A DNA stretch of 64,000 bases. Source: Diaminobutyricimonas sp. LJ205. Its GTDB lineage: Bacteria; Actinomycetota; Actinomycetes; Actinomycetales; Microbacteriaceae. Each line of letters begins with the position of its first letter. Within the stretch, counting starts at the first letter, position 1. Where the stretch lies: NCBI RefSeq assembly GCF_009755725.1, contig NZ_CP046619.1:2914001-2978000 (forward strand), written 5' to 3'. Positions 15,998 through 23,919 of this stretch are shown here, in pieces. Position numbers and translations under genes: made by a program. Below the pieces are notes generated by a model that was not told the origin of the DNA, ran no database searches, and was given only the letters and a program-made list of their open reading frames with translations.

Positions 15998-16219
15998 CCG
16001 CCCGTCCGTTGGGCGAGCGTGTCGCTTGGCGCTAGCGTTTCGGCTCCACGCCAGCGGAATTCTGCGCGCTGAAGGCCGAAACACTGGCGGCAGTGGATGC
16101 GACACGTTCGACCAGCGGATGGTCCGCTCAATGCATTCACCCGGAAACGGGCGTTCAATGGGCGCAGTTTCGTGAGGACCGCCGGAGCCTGACGCCGGAA
16201 CGGAGGGCGGTGACATCCG
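15998..16219. other. intergenic region upstream of the ZIP-like gene
   Basis: This 222-base stretch has no convincing coding sequence. GTTTCGGC at about 16037 and GCCGAAAC at about 16075 are reverse complements 30 bases apart, which could form a large hairpin; it has no T-tract. The end of the region should hold the promoter of the downstream gene. Confidence 0.35.
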
Positions 16220-16951
16220 ATGGGTGCAGCATTCCTCTGGGGCGCCATCGCCGCGTCGTCGCTGATCATCGGCGCACTGCTCGCGTTGTGGGTGAATCTG
16301 TCCTATCGCCTGATCGGGCTGATCATGGCGTTCGGTTCCGGCGCACTGATCAGCGCCGTCGCCTTCGACCTGGTCGAGGATGCCACCGAGCTGGCGACGG
16401 GGTTCGGCTGGGCCGCCGTCGGACTGTTTGCGGGCTGCTTCGTGTTCTTCGGCGGCGACTGGCTGATCGATCGGCTCGGCGGCGGCGACCGCAAGAACAA
16501 GACCGGCCTGCAGTCGACGGGGTCCCCGCTGGCGATCGTGCTGGGCACCGTGCTCGACGGTATTCCCGAGTCCGCCGTGATCGGCCTGACGATCTTCCAG
16601 GGCGGCGAGGTGGGCTTCGCCTATCTGGCCGCGGTCTTCCTCTCCAACCTGCCGGAATCGATCTCGTCGACGACGGGTCTGGTGGCGGGCGGCTGGAAAC
16701 GCGGGCACGTGCTCTGGATGTGGGTGGGAATCGCCGCCGTGTCGGCGCTGTCCTCGCTGGGCGGCTTCGTGCTGTTTCAGGATGCCCCGCCAGACACCAT
16801 CGCGTTCGTGCTGGCATTCGCGGCCGGGGCCATTCTCACCATGCTTGCCGACACGATGATGCCCGAGGCGTTCGAACACGGCGGGAAGCTTGTCGGCGTT
16901 GTCGCCACCGTCGGGTTCGCCGTGGCTTACGGACTGCACATCATCGCCTGA
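16220..16951 (+). CDS. ZIP-family metal-transporter-like membrane protein
   Basis: The 243-residue protein has about eight hydrophobic segments and the general ZIP layout: a cytosolic loop with GGGDRKNKTG after the third helix, then GTVLDGIPESAVIGLT and FLSNLPESISSTTGL in the two metal-site helices, and a final MMPEAFEHGG. Canonical ZIPs carry HNxPEG-type motifs there; here the histidines are replaced by Asp and Ser while Pro-Glu is kept. It may transport a different metal, or have lost classical ZIP function. The fold call is better supported than the substrate. Confidence 0.72.
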   Translation: MGAAFLWGAIAASSLIIGALLALWVNLSYRLIGLIMAFGSGALISAVAFDLVEDATELATGFGWAAVGLFAGCFVFFGGDWLIDRLGGGDRKNKTGLQSTGSPLAIVLGTVLDGIPESAVIGLTIFQGGEVGFAYLAAVFLSNLPESISSTTGLVAGGWKRGHVLWMWVGIAAVSALSSLGGFVLFQDAPPDTIAFVLAFAAGAILTMLADTMMPEAFEHGGKLVGVVATVGFAVAYGLHIIA

Positions 16952-17007
16952 CAATCGCGACGACTTTGGCTCTAGCGGGTTCTGCCCCCGCGCCCTACTC
17001 TTTCTCC

Positions 17008-17655
17008 ATGACAGGGAACCCGAACCTGATCAGCTCCTCCGTCGCCGCCACTGCCGATGTCGCTGCCAGCGCCGATATCGCCGCCACCGCCGATGTGGAT
17101 GACCGAGCCATCATCGGCGACAAGGTCAAGATCTGGCACCTCGCCCAAGTACGCGAGCACGCCCGCGTCGGCCCCGGCTGCACGCTGGGCCGAGGCGCCT
17201 ACGTGGGACCCGGTGTCGTGCTCGGCACCAACTGCAAGGTGCAGAACTACGCACTCGTCTACGAACCTGCGGTCCTCGAGGACGGTGTCTTCATCGGCCC
17301 GGCCGTCGTCTTCACCAACGACGTCTACCCGCGAGCGGTCAACGTGGACGGTTCGCTGAAGAGTGCGGATGACTGGACCCCCGTCGGCGTAACCGTGAGG
17401 ACCGGGGCATCCATCGGCGCCCGCGCCGTCTGCATCGCACCGGTCACCATCGGCGAATGGGCCCTCGTCGCCGCTGGCTCGGTGGTCACCCGCGATGTGC
17501 CCGCGTTCGCGATCGTCGCGGGCGTGCCCGCACGCCGGGTGGGCTGGGTCGGGCGGGCGGGCGTTGCGCTCGTGCCGCAGCCGGATGCCACGTACCGCTG
17601 CCCGAAAACCGACGAACTCTATCGGGAAGACGACGGCGTCCTGGCGCTGGTGTGA
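17008..17655 (+). CDS. WbpD-like hexapeptide-repeat N-acetyltransferase
   Basis: The 215-residue protein is a left-handed beta-helix acyltransferase resembling WbpD, which acetylates UDP-GlcNAc(3NH2)A. Family features are IIGDKVKIWHLAQV, CKVQNYALVYE, LEDGVFIGPAVVFTNDVYPR, TIGEWALVAAGSVVTRDVPAFAIVAGVPARRVGW and the C-terminal CPKTDELYR. ATG 17008 starts just before a run of Ala-rich hexad repeats. It begins an operon with three further genes that do not look sugar-related. The WbpB-like and WbpE-like partners lie more than 20 kb downstream on the other strand. Confidence 0.82.
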   Translation: MTGNPNLISSSVAATADVAASADIAATADVDDRAIIGDKVKIWHLAQVREHARVGPGCTLGRGAYVGPGVVLGTNCKVQNYALVYEPAVLEDGVFIGPAVVFTNDVYPRAVNVDGSLKSADDWTPVGVTVRTGASIGARAVCIAPVTIGEWALVAAGSVVTRDVPAFAIVAGVPARRVGWVGRAGVALVPQPDATYRCPKTDELYREDDGVLALV

Positions 17656-17657
17656 TC

Positions 17658-18275
17658 ATGACCAGACGACGCCTCCTCTTCACCATCCTCGGAGTGCTCG
17701 CGGCGGCAGCGCTGATCACGGTCGTGCTGGTCAACCTGGGTGGCGCACCGGCCGCCACCCCGGCCACCCAGGCAACGCCGAGCCCGACGCCGACCGCGGG
17801 CCCGGGCCGCGAAGCGCGCAGCGACCCGCCCGGCGACACGGAGACCAAAGCCGATACCGACGGCAAGATTCCCGGCGAGACGACGCTCCCACGACCGCCA
17901 GCCGACGATCGCCCGCCGCTCGTGCAGCAACCGCTGCCGCCATCGGGCAGCGCACAGGGCGAACTGGTGGCGGGCTTCCCGTCCGACCTGCTGCCGATCG
18001 CGACCGAGGATGCCGTGGCCCGCAGCTCGGTGACCACCGAGGGTAACCACATGCAGGCGGGGGTCGAAGCCAGCTCACCGCGCTCCGCGACCGAGGTGAT
18101 CGCCTACTATCAGGCCACCTACGCCACCCTTGGTCTTGCAGCCCGCGAGATCGAAGCCGTCAGCGGATCCACCGCTTACGCCTTCGCCCGGGGCGACAAC
18201 ACCATCACGCTGACCGTTGTTCCCGCCACCTCGGGCAGCACCTTCACCCTGTTCGGCGCGTTCCGGGCCGGGTGA
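17658..18275 (+). CDS. membrane-anchored protein of unknown function
   Basis: I do not recognise this 205-residue protein. It has a basic N-terminus (MTRRR), one membrane helix at about 6-26, a low-complexity Thr/Pro/Ala linker to about residue 95, and a small soluble domain with ATEVIAYYQATYATLGL, followed by beta-strand-like sequence to the end. The topology suggests an extracytoplasmic C-terminal domain. The ATG is two bases after the acetyltransferase stop, and the next gene starts three bases after this one ends, so it is inside a tight operon. Confidence 0.7.
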   Translation: MTRRRLLFTILGVLAAAALITVVLVNLGGAPAATPATQATPSPTPTAGPGREARSDPPGDTETKADTDGKIPGETTLPRPPADDRPPLVQQPLPPSGSAQGELVAGFPSDLLPIATEDAVARSSVTTEGNHMQAGVEASSPRSATEVIAYYQATYATLGLAAREIEAVSGSTAYAFARGDNTITLTVVPATSGSTFTLFGAFRAG

Positions 18276-18278
18276 CCC

Positions 18279-19529
18279 GTGTACATTTCGCTGCGCAACT
18301 CCCCCGAGAATGCGACCACGCCCCGGGCCAGCACCACCGCCCGAGTGTCCTCCGTCGTCATCACGCTCGGGATCGTGAGCATGCTGACCGACATCTCGTC
18401 GGAGTCGGTCTCCGCGATCCTGCCGCTGTACGTCACCGGCGTGCTCGGCCTGACGACGATCGCCTATGGCTTCCTTGATGGCCTCTACCAGGGGGTCAGC
18501 GCGCTCGTGCGAATCGCTGCGGGCTGGGCTTCCGACACCGGCGGACATCCGAAATGGGTGGCCATGCTCGGTTACGGTCTCTCCGCCATCGCGCGCGTCG
18601 GCTTTCTGTTCGCCTCCGGGTTCGGCGCGCTGACCGCCGTGATCACCGCCGACCGGATCGGCAAAGGCATCCGCACCGCCCCGCGAGACGCCATGATCAG
18701 CGAGGCCTCTGAGCGGCAGAATCTCGGCCGCTCGTTCGGCGTGCACCGCATGCTCGACACCGTCGGCGCAGCGATCGGCCCGCTGCTGGCCTTCGTCATC
18801 CTGCTGGTGATCCCGGGCGGCTACAGCACGGTCTTCGTGGTCTCGCTGGCGTTCGCCGTGCTCGGTGTGGCCGTTCTGGGGCTGATGGTGCCCGGCCGAG
18901 CCCGATCCAGGCCGGCAGCCACCGACCGCCGCCCCCGCTTCCGTTGGAGCCAGCTGCGCGATCCCCGGCTGCGTCGACTGCTGGTGGCCGCCGGGCTGTT
19001 CGGCCTGCTGGCCATCGGTGACGGGTTCATCTACCTGCTGCTCGCGAGCCGTGGAGCGTTCGCCGCCGAGTGGTTCCCGCTGTTCTACGTCGGCACGAAC
19101 GTCGCCTTCCTGGCCCTCGCGATTCCGTTCGGGCGTCTGGCCGACCGCCTCGGCCGCGCTCGCATCTTCGTCGTCGGCCAGCTGCTGCTGCTGGCCGCGT
19201 ACGTGGCCGCCGCCGTCCCGGTCAGCGGCCCGGTGATCGCGATCACCTGCCTGCTGCTGCTCGGTGGCTTCTACGCGGCCACCGACGGCATCCTCGCCGC
19301 CCTGGCCGCAGAGTTCACGCCGCCGGAGGCCGTGGCCACCGGCATCGCAGCCGCCCAGACCGTGGTCGCGGTGGCCCGCCTGATCGCTGCGACCGGCTTC
19401 GGTGTGCTCTGGTACGCGTTCGGCCGGGAACCCGCCGTGATCGTCGCATCGCTCGCCCTCGCCCTGGTCATTCCGGTCGGCGCCGCCCTGCTGCTGCGCG
19501 GCAGCCGTACCGCGCCGGAGGCACCATGA
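18279..19529 (+). CDS. MFS transporter
   Basis: A 416-residue protein with about 12 hydrophobic segments. MFS family features are the N-terminal MLTDISSESVSAILPLY, the loop DRIGKGIRTAPRDAMI and FGRLADRLGRARIF between helices 8 and 9. It starts with GTG; a downstream ATG within the first helix is less likely. The substrate is unknown. Its position between two anchored proteins with extracytoplasmic domains suggests they act together, but the sequence alone does not show on what. Confidence 0.88.
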   Translation: MYISLRNSPENATTPRASTTARVSSVVITLGIVSMLTDISSESVSAILPLYVTGVLGLTTIAYGFLDGLYQGVSALVRIAAGWASDTGGHPKWVAMLGYGLSAIARVGFLFASGFGALTAVITADRIGKGIRTAPRDAMISEASERQNLGRSFGVHRMLDTVGAAIGPLLAFVILLVIPGGYSTVFVVSLAFAVLGVAVLGLMVPGRARSRPAATDRRPRFRWSQLRDPRLRRLLVAAGLFGLLAIGDGFIYLLLASRGAFAAEWFPLFYVGTNVAFLALAIPFGRLADRLGRARIFVVGQLLLLAAYVAAAVPVSGPVIAITCLLLLGGFYAATDGILAALAAEFTPPEAVATGIAAAQTVVAVARLIAATGFGVLWYAFGREPAVIVASLALALVIPVGAALLLRGSRTAPEAP

Positions 19530-20530
19530 ACCCCCGGCGTCGTATTGCCCTGCTCGCCGCGATCGCCGCGGTCGTCCTGGTCGGCGCGACGCTGTACGGC
19601 GTTCTCCAGTGGCAGCGGATGCAGCAGCCACCGTCCGTCGCCAGCACGGTGGCTGTCGCCACCGGCCCGGAGCTCGAGGGCGCCCGCATCGTCTTTCGCA
19701 ACACCGCGAGCGGTGAGGGCTACGGGCACGTCGCCGCGGTGCCGCTGAACAATCCGGGCGCACCCCGCTCGGTCGGCGACATGGTCTGCGACCGCGTGGA
19801 TGCGACATCCGCTGCCACAATCTGCCTGCGCACCAAGCGCGGCATCGTCACCACGTTCGAAGCCGAGCTCTACACCGACCAGGCACTGGCCCGCAGTTGG
19901 CCCCTCGCCGGAATCCCCAGCCGCACCCGCCTCTCGTCGGATGGTGAACTGGTTGCCACCACGTCGTTCGTGACCGGGCATTCCTACGCGGCGGTGGGCT
20001 TCTCGACGGAGACGGTGGTGACGGATGCCTCGGGCGCAAGCCATGGCAACCTCGAAGAGTTCACGCTCAGCGTCGACGGCGCCCCGCTGTTCGCGATCGA
20101 CCGGAACCTGTGGGGCGTGACCTTCGCCGACGACGGGAACACCTTCTACGCGACGGCCGCCTCGGGTGGACGCACCTGGCTGGTCGAGGGTGACCTCGAG
20201 CGCCGCACGCTGACCGCGGTCAGAGAGGGCGCGGAATGCCCGTCCCTGTCCCCGGACGGCACCCGTGTCGCCTACAAGAAGAACGTCGGAACCGGCTCGG
20301 AAGCGCGCTGGAGCATTGCCGTCTATGACTTCGCCACCGGCGAGGAGACGCTGCTGCCGGTGGAGACCGTCGACGATCAGGTCGAGTGGCTCGATGACGA
20401 CACCCTGCTCTTCGGCCTCGCCCGCGCCGACACCCCGGGGGACAGCGACATCTGGGCGGTGACCGCGGATGGCGGAAGCGAACCCCGGCTGTTGATCGAA
20501 CACGCCTGGTCACCGGCGGTGATCCCATGA
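19526..20530 (+). CDS. membrane-anchored beta-propeller (TolB-like) protein
   Basis: The 334-residue protein has one N-terminal helix (RRRIALLAAIAAVVLVGATLYGV) then a secreted domain made of repeated beta-rich units. Units such as CPSLSPDGTRVAYKKN, VEWLDDDTLLFGLAR and SDIWAVTADGG are typical of TolB/WD40-like propellers. The ATG overlaps the MFS stop (ATGA), so it is translationally coupled to the transporter. Such proteins usually bind proteins or sugars; no enzymatic residues are seen. It ends the operon that starts at 17008. Confidence 0.75.
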   Translation: MNPRRRIALLAAIAAVVLVGATLYGVLQWQRMQQPPSVASTVAVATGPELEGARIVFRNTASGEGYGHVAAVPLNNPGAPRSVGDMVCDRVDATSAATICLRTKRGIVTTFEAELYTDQALARSWPLAGIPSRTRLSSDGELVATTSFVTGHSYAAVGFSTETVVTDASGASHGNLEEFTLSVDGAPLFAIDRNLWGVTFADDGNTFYATAASGGRTWLVEGDLERRTLTAVREGAECPSLSPDGTRVAYKKNVGTGSEARWSIAVYDFATGEETLLPVETVDDQVEWLDDDTLLFGLARADTPGDSDIWAVTADGGSEPRLLIEHAWSPAVIP

Positions 20531-20693
20531 ACCCGTGGCACCCGTTCGGGGGTGATGCGCCGAAGAGTTGACGCGATACTCTCCTACCGAACACACATGA
20601 GGGGCTCGAGCCGTCGACGGCGCCAAGCGTCAGCTCGCGACCTGGGCTCTCCAGGGATGACTCCCTACCCGACCCCATACCTGTAGACCCGAA
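20531..20693. other. intergenic region before the polysaccharide genes
   Basis: This 163-base gap carries no gene. TTGACG followed by GATACT eight bases later are isolated promoter-like hexamers, but the spacing does not allow a normal pair between them. It is the last gap before the polysaccharide genes, so a promoter for them is expected here. Confidence 0.35.
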
Positions 20694-21836
20694 ATGCAGG
20701 CCATGTCCAGTGATTCCGTTCGCCTACCCGACCCCAAAACTCACCGCGCCTCAGCCCGTGCCAAGGCCCTGATCCCGCTCGCGGTGCGCGGGCTCGCCGC
20801 CTCCTACGTGCCCGACACCGCCGAGTTCGTGCAGACCATGCGGTTGCACCGAACCGACGGCAGCCTGCGCCAGGAAGGCAGAAGCCTCCGGTATGCGGCG
20901 ATCGCCGCTCTCGGACTCGCCCGCGCCGGGCGCGCCGCCAGCGATGACGTCCTGCGCGGCCCCACCCTCGAAGAGTTCACCCGCACGGTGGCCAGGCGTG
21001 CCCTCGATCATCCCGACCCCGGAGCGGTCGCGCTCGCTGCCTGGGCGGTCGCCGAGGTGCTCGAGGATCCCCACACTCCTCTGCTTGACCGGCTGCTCGC
21101 CATCCTCACCAGCGAGCATCCACTCGCGACCGTCGACACCGCGTGGATGCTGACCGCCGCGGTCGCCGCCGGCCGCGACGACCTCTCCGTGGTGGCGCGC
21201 GCCCGGCTGCTCGATGCCCAGGGCACCGACGGCATCTTCCCGCACGCGATCCCGGCACGCTCACTCGGCCGATGGCGAAGCCATGTCGGCAGCTTCGCCG
21301 ATCAGGTGTACCCGATCCAGGCCCTGGCCCGCTTCGCGGGCAGGAACGCGGATGCCGCCGCCCTCGCCGCGGCGAACCGCACGGCTGCCCGTCTCTGCGA
21401 CCTGCAGGGCTCCGCCGGGCAGTGGTGGTGGCACTACGACGCCCGCGACGGATCGGTGGTCGAGGGCTACCCGGTGTACAGCGTGCACCAGCACGGGATG
21501 GCACCGATGGTGCTGGCCGATCTCGCGACCGCCGGCGGCGACGACCACAGTGACTCCGTCGACCTGGGCGTGGACTGGCTCGCCGCCAGGCCCGAGAGCA
21601 CCCGGTCGCTGGTGTCGCAGAAGCACTCGATGATCTGGCGCAAGATCGGGCGTCGCGAACCGGCGAAGTTCGTGCGCAAGGCCTCGGCGGTGACCACGTC
21701 GCTGCGCGCCGGCTTCCACCTTCCCGCGCTCGACACGCTCTTCGCGCCCGGACCAGTCGACCACGAATGCCGCCCTTACGAACTGGCGTGGCTTCTCTAT
21801 GCATGGGCGGCGCCCGCCGCCAAGGAGTCGAAATGA
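20694..21836 (+). CDS. alpha-helical protein of unknown function, possible alpha/alpha toroid
   Basis: This 380-residue protein has no signal peptide. It contains repeated helical units with LAAWAVAEVL, LTAAVAAG and AALAAANRTAARL, and a striking aromatic/acidic segment QWWWHYDARDGSVVEGYPVYSVHQHGMAPM around residues 242-271. That pattern resembles alpha/alpha-toroid glycan-active or terpene-cyclase folds, but I cannot assign an activity. Its stop overlaps the ATG of the WecG-like gene (ATGA), so it is coupled to ManNAcA glycan synthesis. An ATG three codons in (20703) is an equally possible start. Confidence 0.7.
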   Translation: MQAMSSDSVRLPDPKTHRASARAKALIPLAVRGLAASYVPDTAEFVQTMRLHRTDGSLRQEGRSLRYAAIAALGLARAGRAASDDVLRGPTLEEFTRTVARRALDHPDPGAVALAAWAVAEVLEDPHTPLLDRLLAILTSEHPLATVDTAWMLTAAVAAGRDDLSVVARARLLDAQGTDGIFPHAIPARSLGRWRSHVGSFADQVYPIQALARFAGRNADAAALAAANRTAARLCDLQGSAGQWWWHYDARDGSVVEGYPVYSVHQHGMAPMVLADLATAGGDDHSDSVDLGVDWLAARPESTRSLVSQKHSMIWRKIGRREPAKFVRKASAVTTSLRAGFHLPALDTLFAPGPVDHECRPYELAWLLYAWAAPAAKESK

Positions 21837-22645
21837 CTGAGGCAATGTTCCACCTGGGCACCCGGCAGCCGTTGTTCGGGTTGCGGGTCAACGCGCTCAC
21901 CATGGAGCAGGTGCTCCAGGAGGCCGCGCTCCACGCCGCCGACCGATCCCGTTTCCTGATCGGTGTGGTCAACGCGGCGAAGATCGTGAAACTGCGCAAG
22001 GATCCGCTGCTGCGCGACTCCCTGCTGGTGCCGGATGTGCTGCTCGCCGACGGGCAGTCGGTCGTCTGGGCCAGTCGACTGCTGGGACACCCGCTTCCCG
22101 AACGGGTCGCCGGAATCGACCTCTTCGAACGCCTGCTGGCACTTGCCGACGAGGATCATCGCTCGGTCTACTTCCTCGGCGCGAAGCACGAGGTGCTCGA
22201 GGCGATGGTCGAGCGGGTGCAGGCCCGCTACCCGGGGCTCGTGGTCGCCGGATATCGCGACGGCTACTTCGCCGTCGACGACTCAGCCGAAGTCGCGACC
22301 GAGATCGCCGCGACCGGCGCCGACATGTTGTTTCTCGGCATCACCTCGCCGAAGAAGGAGATCTTCCTCGCCCGCCACGGCGACCATCTGGGCGTCCCGA
22401 TCCTGCACGGGGTCGGCGGGTCCTTCGACATCCTCGCCGGCGTCACCAAACGTGCCCCCGAGCGCTGGCAACGCCTCGGCCTCGAGTGGGCCTACCGCTT
22501 GCTGCAGGAACCGCGCCGCCTGTTCGCCCGGTATGCCTCCACGAATTCGGTGTTCATCGCGTTGACCATTCGCGAGCGCTTCCGCCCCACCCGCACCTAC
22601 GAGCTCTCCGCGCCGCCCGGCGCGCCGACCGACAGAAAGAGCTGA
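21833..22645 (+). CDS. WecG/TagA/CpsF-family glycosyltransferase
   Basis: Members of this family (GT26) transfer N-acetylmannosamine or ManNAcA to a lipid-linked GlcNAc on the cytosolic face of the membrane. The 270-residue protein has the family motifs VVNAAKIVKLRKD, DVLLADGQSVVWASRLLG, ERVAGIDLFERLL, VYFLGAKHEV, DMLFLGITSPKKEIF and LEWAYRLLQEPRRLFARY. It is directly followed by UDP-ManNAcA dehydrogenase and UDP-GlcNAc epimerase genes, which makes UDP-ManNAcA the likely donor (WecG-like) rather than UDP-ManNAc (TagA-like). That distinction is an inference. Confidence 0.92.
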   Translation: MTEAMFHLGTRQPLFGLRVNALTMEQVLQEAALHAADRSRFLIGVVNAAKIVKLRKDPLLRDSLLVPDVLLADGQSVVWASRLLGHPLPERVAGIDLFERLLALADEDHRSVYFLGAKHEVLEAMVERVQARYPGLVVAGYRDGYFAVDDSAEVATEIAATGADMLFLGITSPKKEIFLARHGDHLGVPILHGVGGSFDILAGVTKRAPERWQRLGLEWAYRLLQEPRRLFARYASTNSVFIALTIRERFRPTRTYELSAPPGAPTDRKS

Positions 22646-22650
22646 CACCC

Positions 22651-23907
22651 ATGGATGAAGTGTTCACCGGTCGCGTCGCGATCCTCGGGCTGGGCTACAT
22701 CGGCCTGCCCACCGCGGTCGCGCTAGCCACCCGTGGGATCGAAGTTGTCGGCGTCGACATCAATGAGAAGACCGTGAAAGCGGTCTCCGAAGGAATCGTC
22801 CCGTTCGTCGAACCCGATCTCGCCATTGGCGTGAGCGGCGCGGTCGGCGTCGGCCGGCTCACCGCGACGACCACCGTGCCGGAGGCGGATGCGTTCATCA
22901 TCGCCGTGCCGACGCCGTTCCTGGACGACAAGACCGCCGACCTGTCGGCGATCCAGGCGGCCGCGACGCAACTGGCGCCGCGCCTGCAACCGGGCAATCT
23001 GGTGGTGCTCGAGTCGACCTCACCGCCGGGCACCACGGAGCAGGTCAGCCGCTGGATCGGGGAGTTGCGGCCCGACCTGCACATGCCGCACAACACCGAA
23101 GGCATGCCGGACATCTGCGTCGCGCACTGCCCCGAGCGGGTGCTTCCCGGCAAGATCATGATCGAGATCGTCACCAACGACCGGGTCATCGGCGGGGTCA
23201 CCCAGCGCTGCGCCGCGAAGGCGGCGAGCCTGTACCGGGTGTTCACGCAGGGCGCGATCCTGACCACCGATGCGGCGAGCGCCGAGATGGCGAAGCTGGT
23301 GGAGAACGCCTACCGCGACGTGAACATCGCCTTCGCGAATGAGCTCTCCCTGATCAGCGACCGGCTGAAGCTCGACGTGTGGGAGATCATCCGACTGGCG
23401 AACCGCCACCCGCGGGTGAACATCCTCTCCCCGGGTCCTGGCGTCGGCGGGCACTGCATCGCCGTCGACCCGTGGTTCATCGTCGGGGCTGCCCCGGATC
23501 TCGCCAAACTCGTCCGCGTCGCGCGTGAGGTGAACGACTCGAAACCGCACCACGTCGCCCGGCAGGTACTCGAGCGCGCATCCCGGTTCCGGGAACCCAC
23601 CATCGCGTGCCTCGGCCTCACCTTCAAGGCCAACGTCGACGACATGCGCGAAAGCCCCGCAGTGGACGTGGTCCGGGCCTTGGCCGACGCGGCACCGGAT
23701 GTCGACATCCGCGTCGTGGAACCGTTCAGCCAGACCCTGCCACCGTCCCTGGAGGGACTCGCCCACGTGCGCATGCAAGCCACCGGGGACGCGATCGATG
23801 AGGCCGACATCGTCCTGCTGCTGGTCGACCACGACCAGTTCAAGACCATCCCCCGCTCGCGCCTCGAAGGGCGGGTGGTATTCGACACCCGCGGCGCCTG
23901 GCGCTGA
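22651..23907 (+). CDS. wecC: UDP-N-acetyl-D-mannosamine dehydrogenase (WecC-like)
   Basis: The enzyme oxidises UDP-ManNAc to UDP-ManNAcA with two NAD+. The 418-residue protein has the Rossmann motif ILGLGYIGLP at about 10-19, the nucleotide-sugar dehydrogenase centre AHCPERVLPG, KLVENAYRDVNIAFANELS, and the catalytic Cys269 in GVGGHCIAVDPW; GLTFKANVDDMRESPA marks the C-terminal domain. The segment RHPRVNILSPGPGVGGHCIAVDPWF is near-identical in form to WecC, favouring ManNAc over GlcNAc substrate. The sugar specificity should be tested biochemically, as WbpA homologues share the fold. Confidence 0.9.
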   Translation: MDEVFTGRVAILGLGYIGLPTAVALATRGIEVVGVDINEKTVKAVSEGIVPFVEPDLAIGVSGAVGVGRLTATTTVPEADAFIIAVPTPFLDDKTADLSAIQAAATQLAPRLQPGNLVVLESTSPPGTTEQVSRWIGELRPDLHMPHNTEGMPDICVAHCPERVLPGKIMIEIVTNDRVIGGVTQRCAAKAASLYRVFTQGAILTTDAASAEMAKLVENAYRDVNIAFANELSLISDRLKLDVWEIIRLANRHPRVNILSPGPGVGGHCIAVDPWFIVGAAPDLAKLVRVAREVNDSKPHHVARQVLERASRFREPTIACLGLTFKANVDDMRESPAVDVVRALADAAPDVDIRVVEPFSQTLPPSLEGLAHVRMQATGDAIDEADIVLLLVDHDQFKTIPRSRLEGRVVFDTRGAWR

Positions 23908-23919
23908 GCCGAGGATGTC

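Noticed and set aside
18075-19820. 581-codon minus-strand open frame
   Set aside because: It overlaps the MFS carrier gene completely and is made of Gly/Arg/Asp/Gln low-complexity sequence without family motifs.
20567-20584. TTGACG plus GATACT as a promoter before the polysaccharide genes
   Set aside because: The two hexamers are far too close together for a -35/-10 pair, and neither has a good partner at 16-18 bases.
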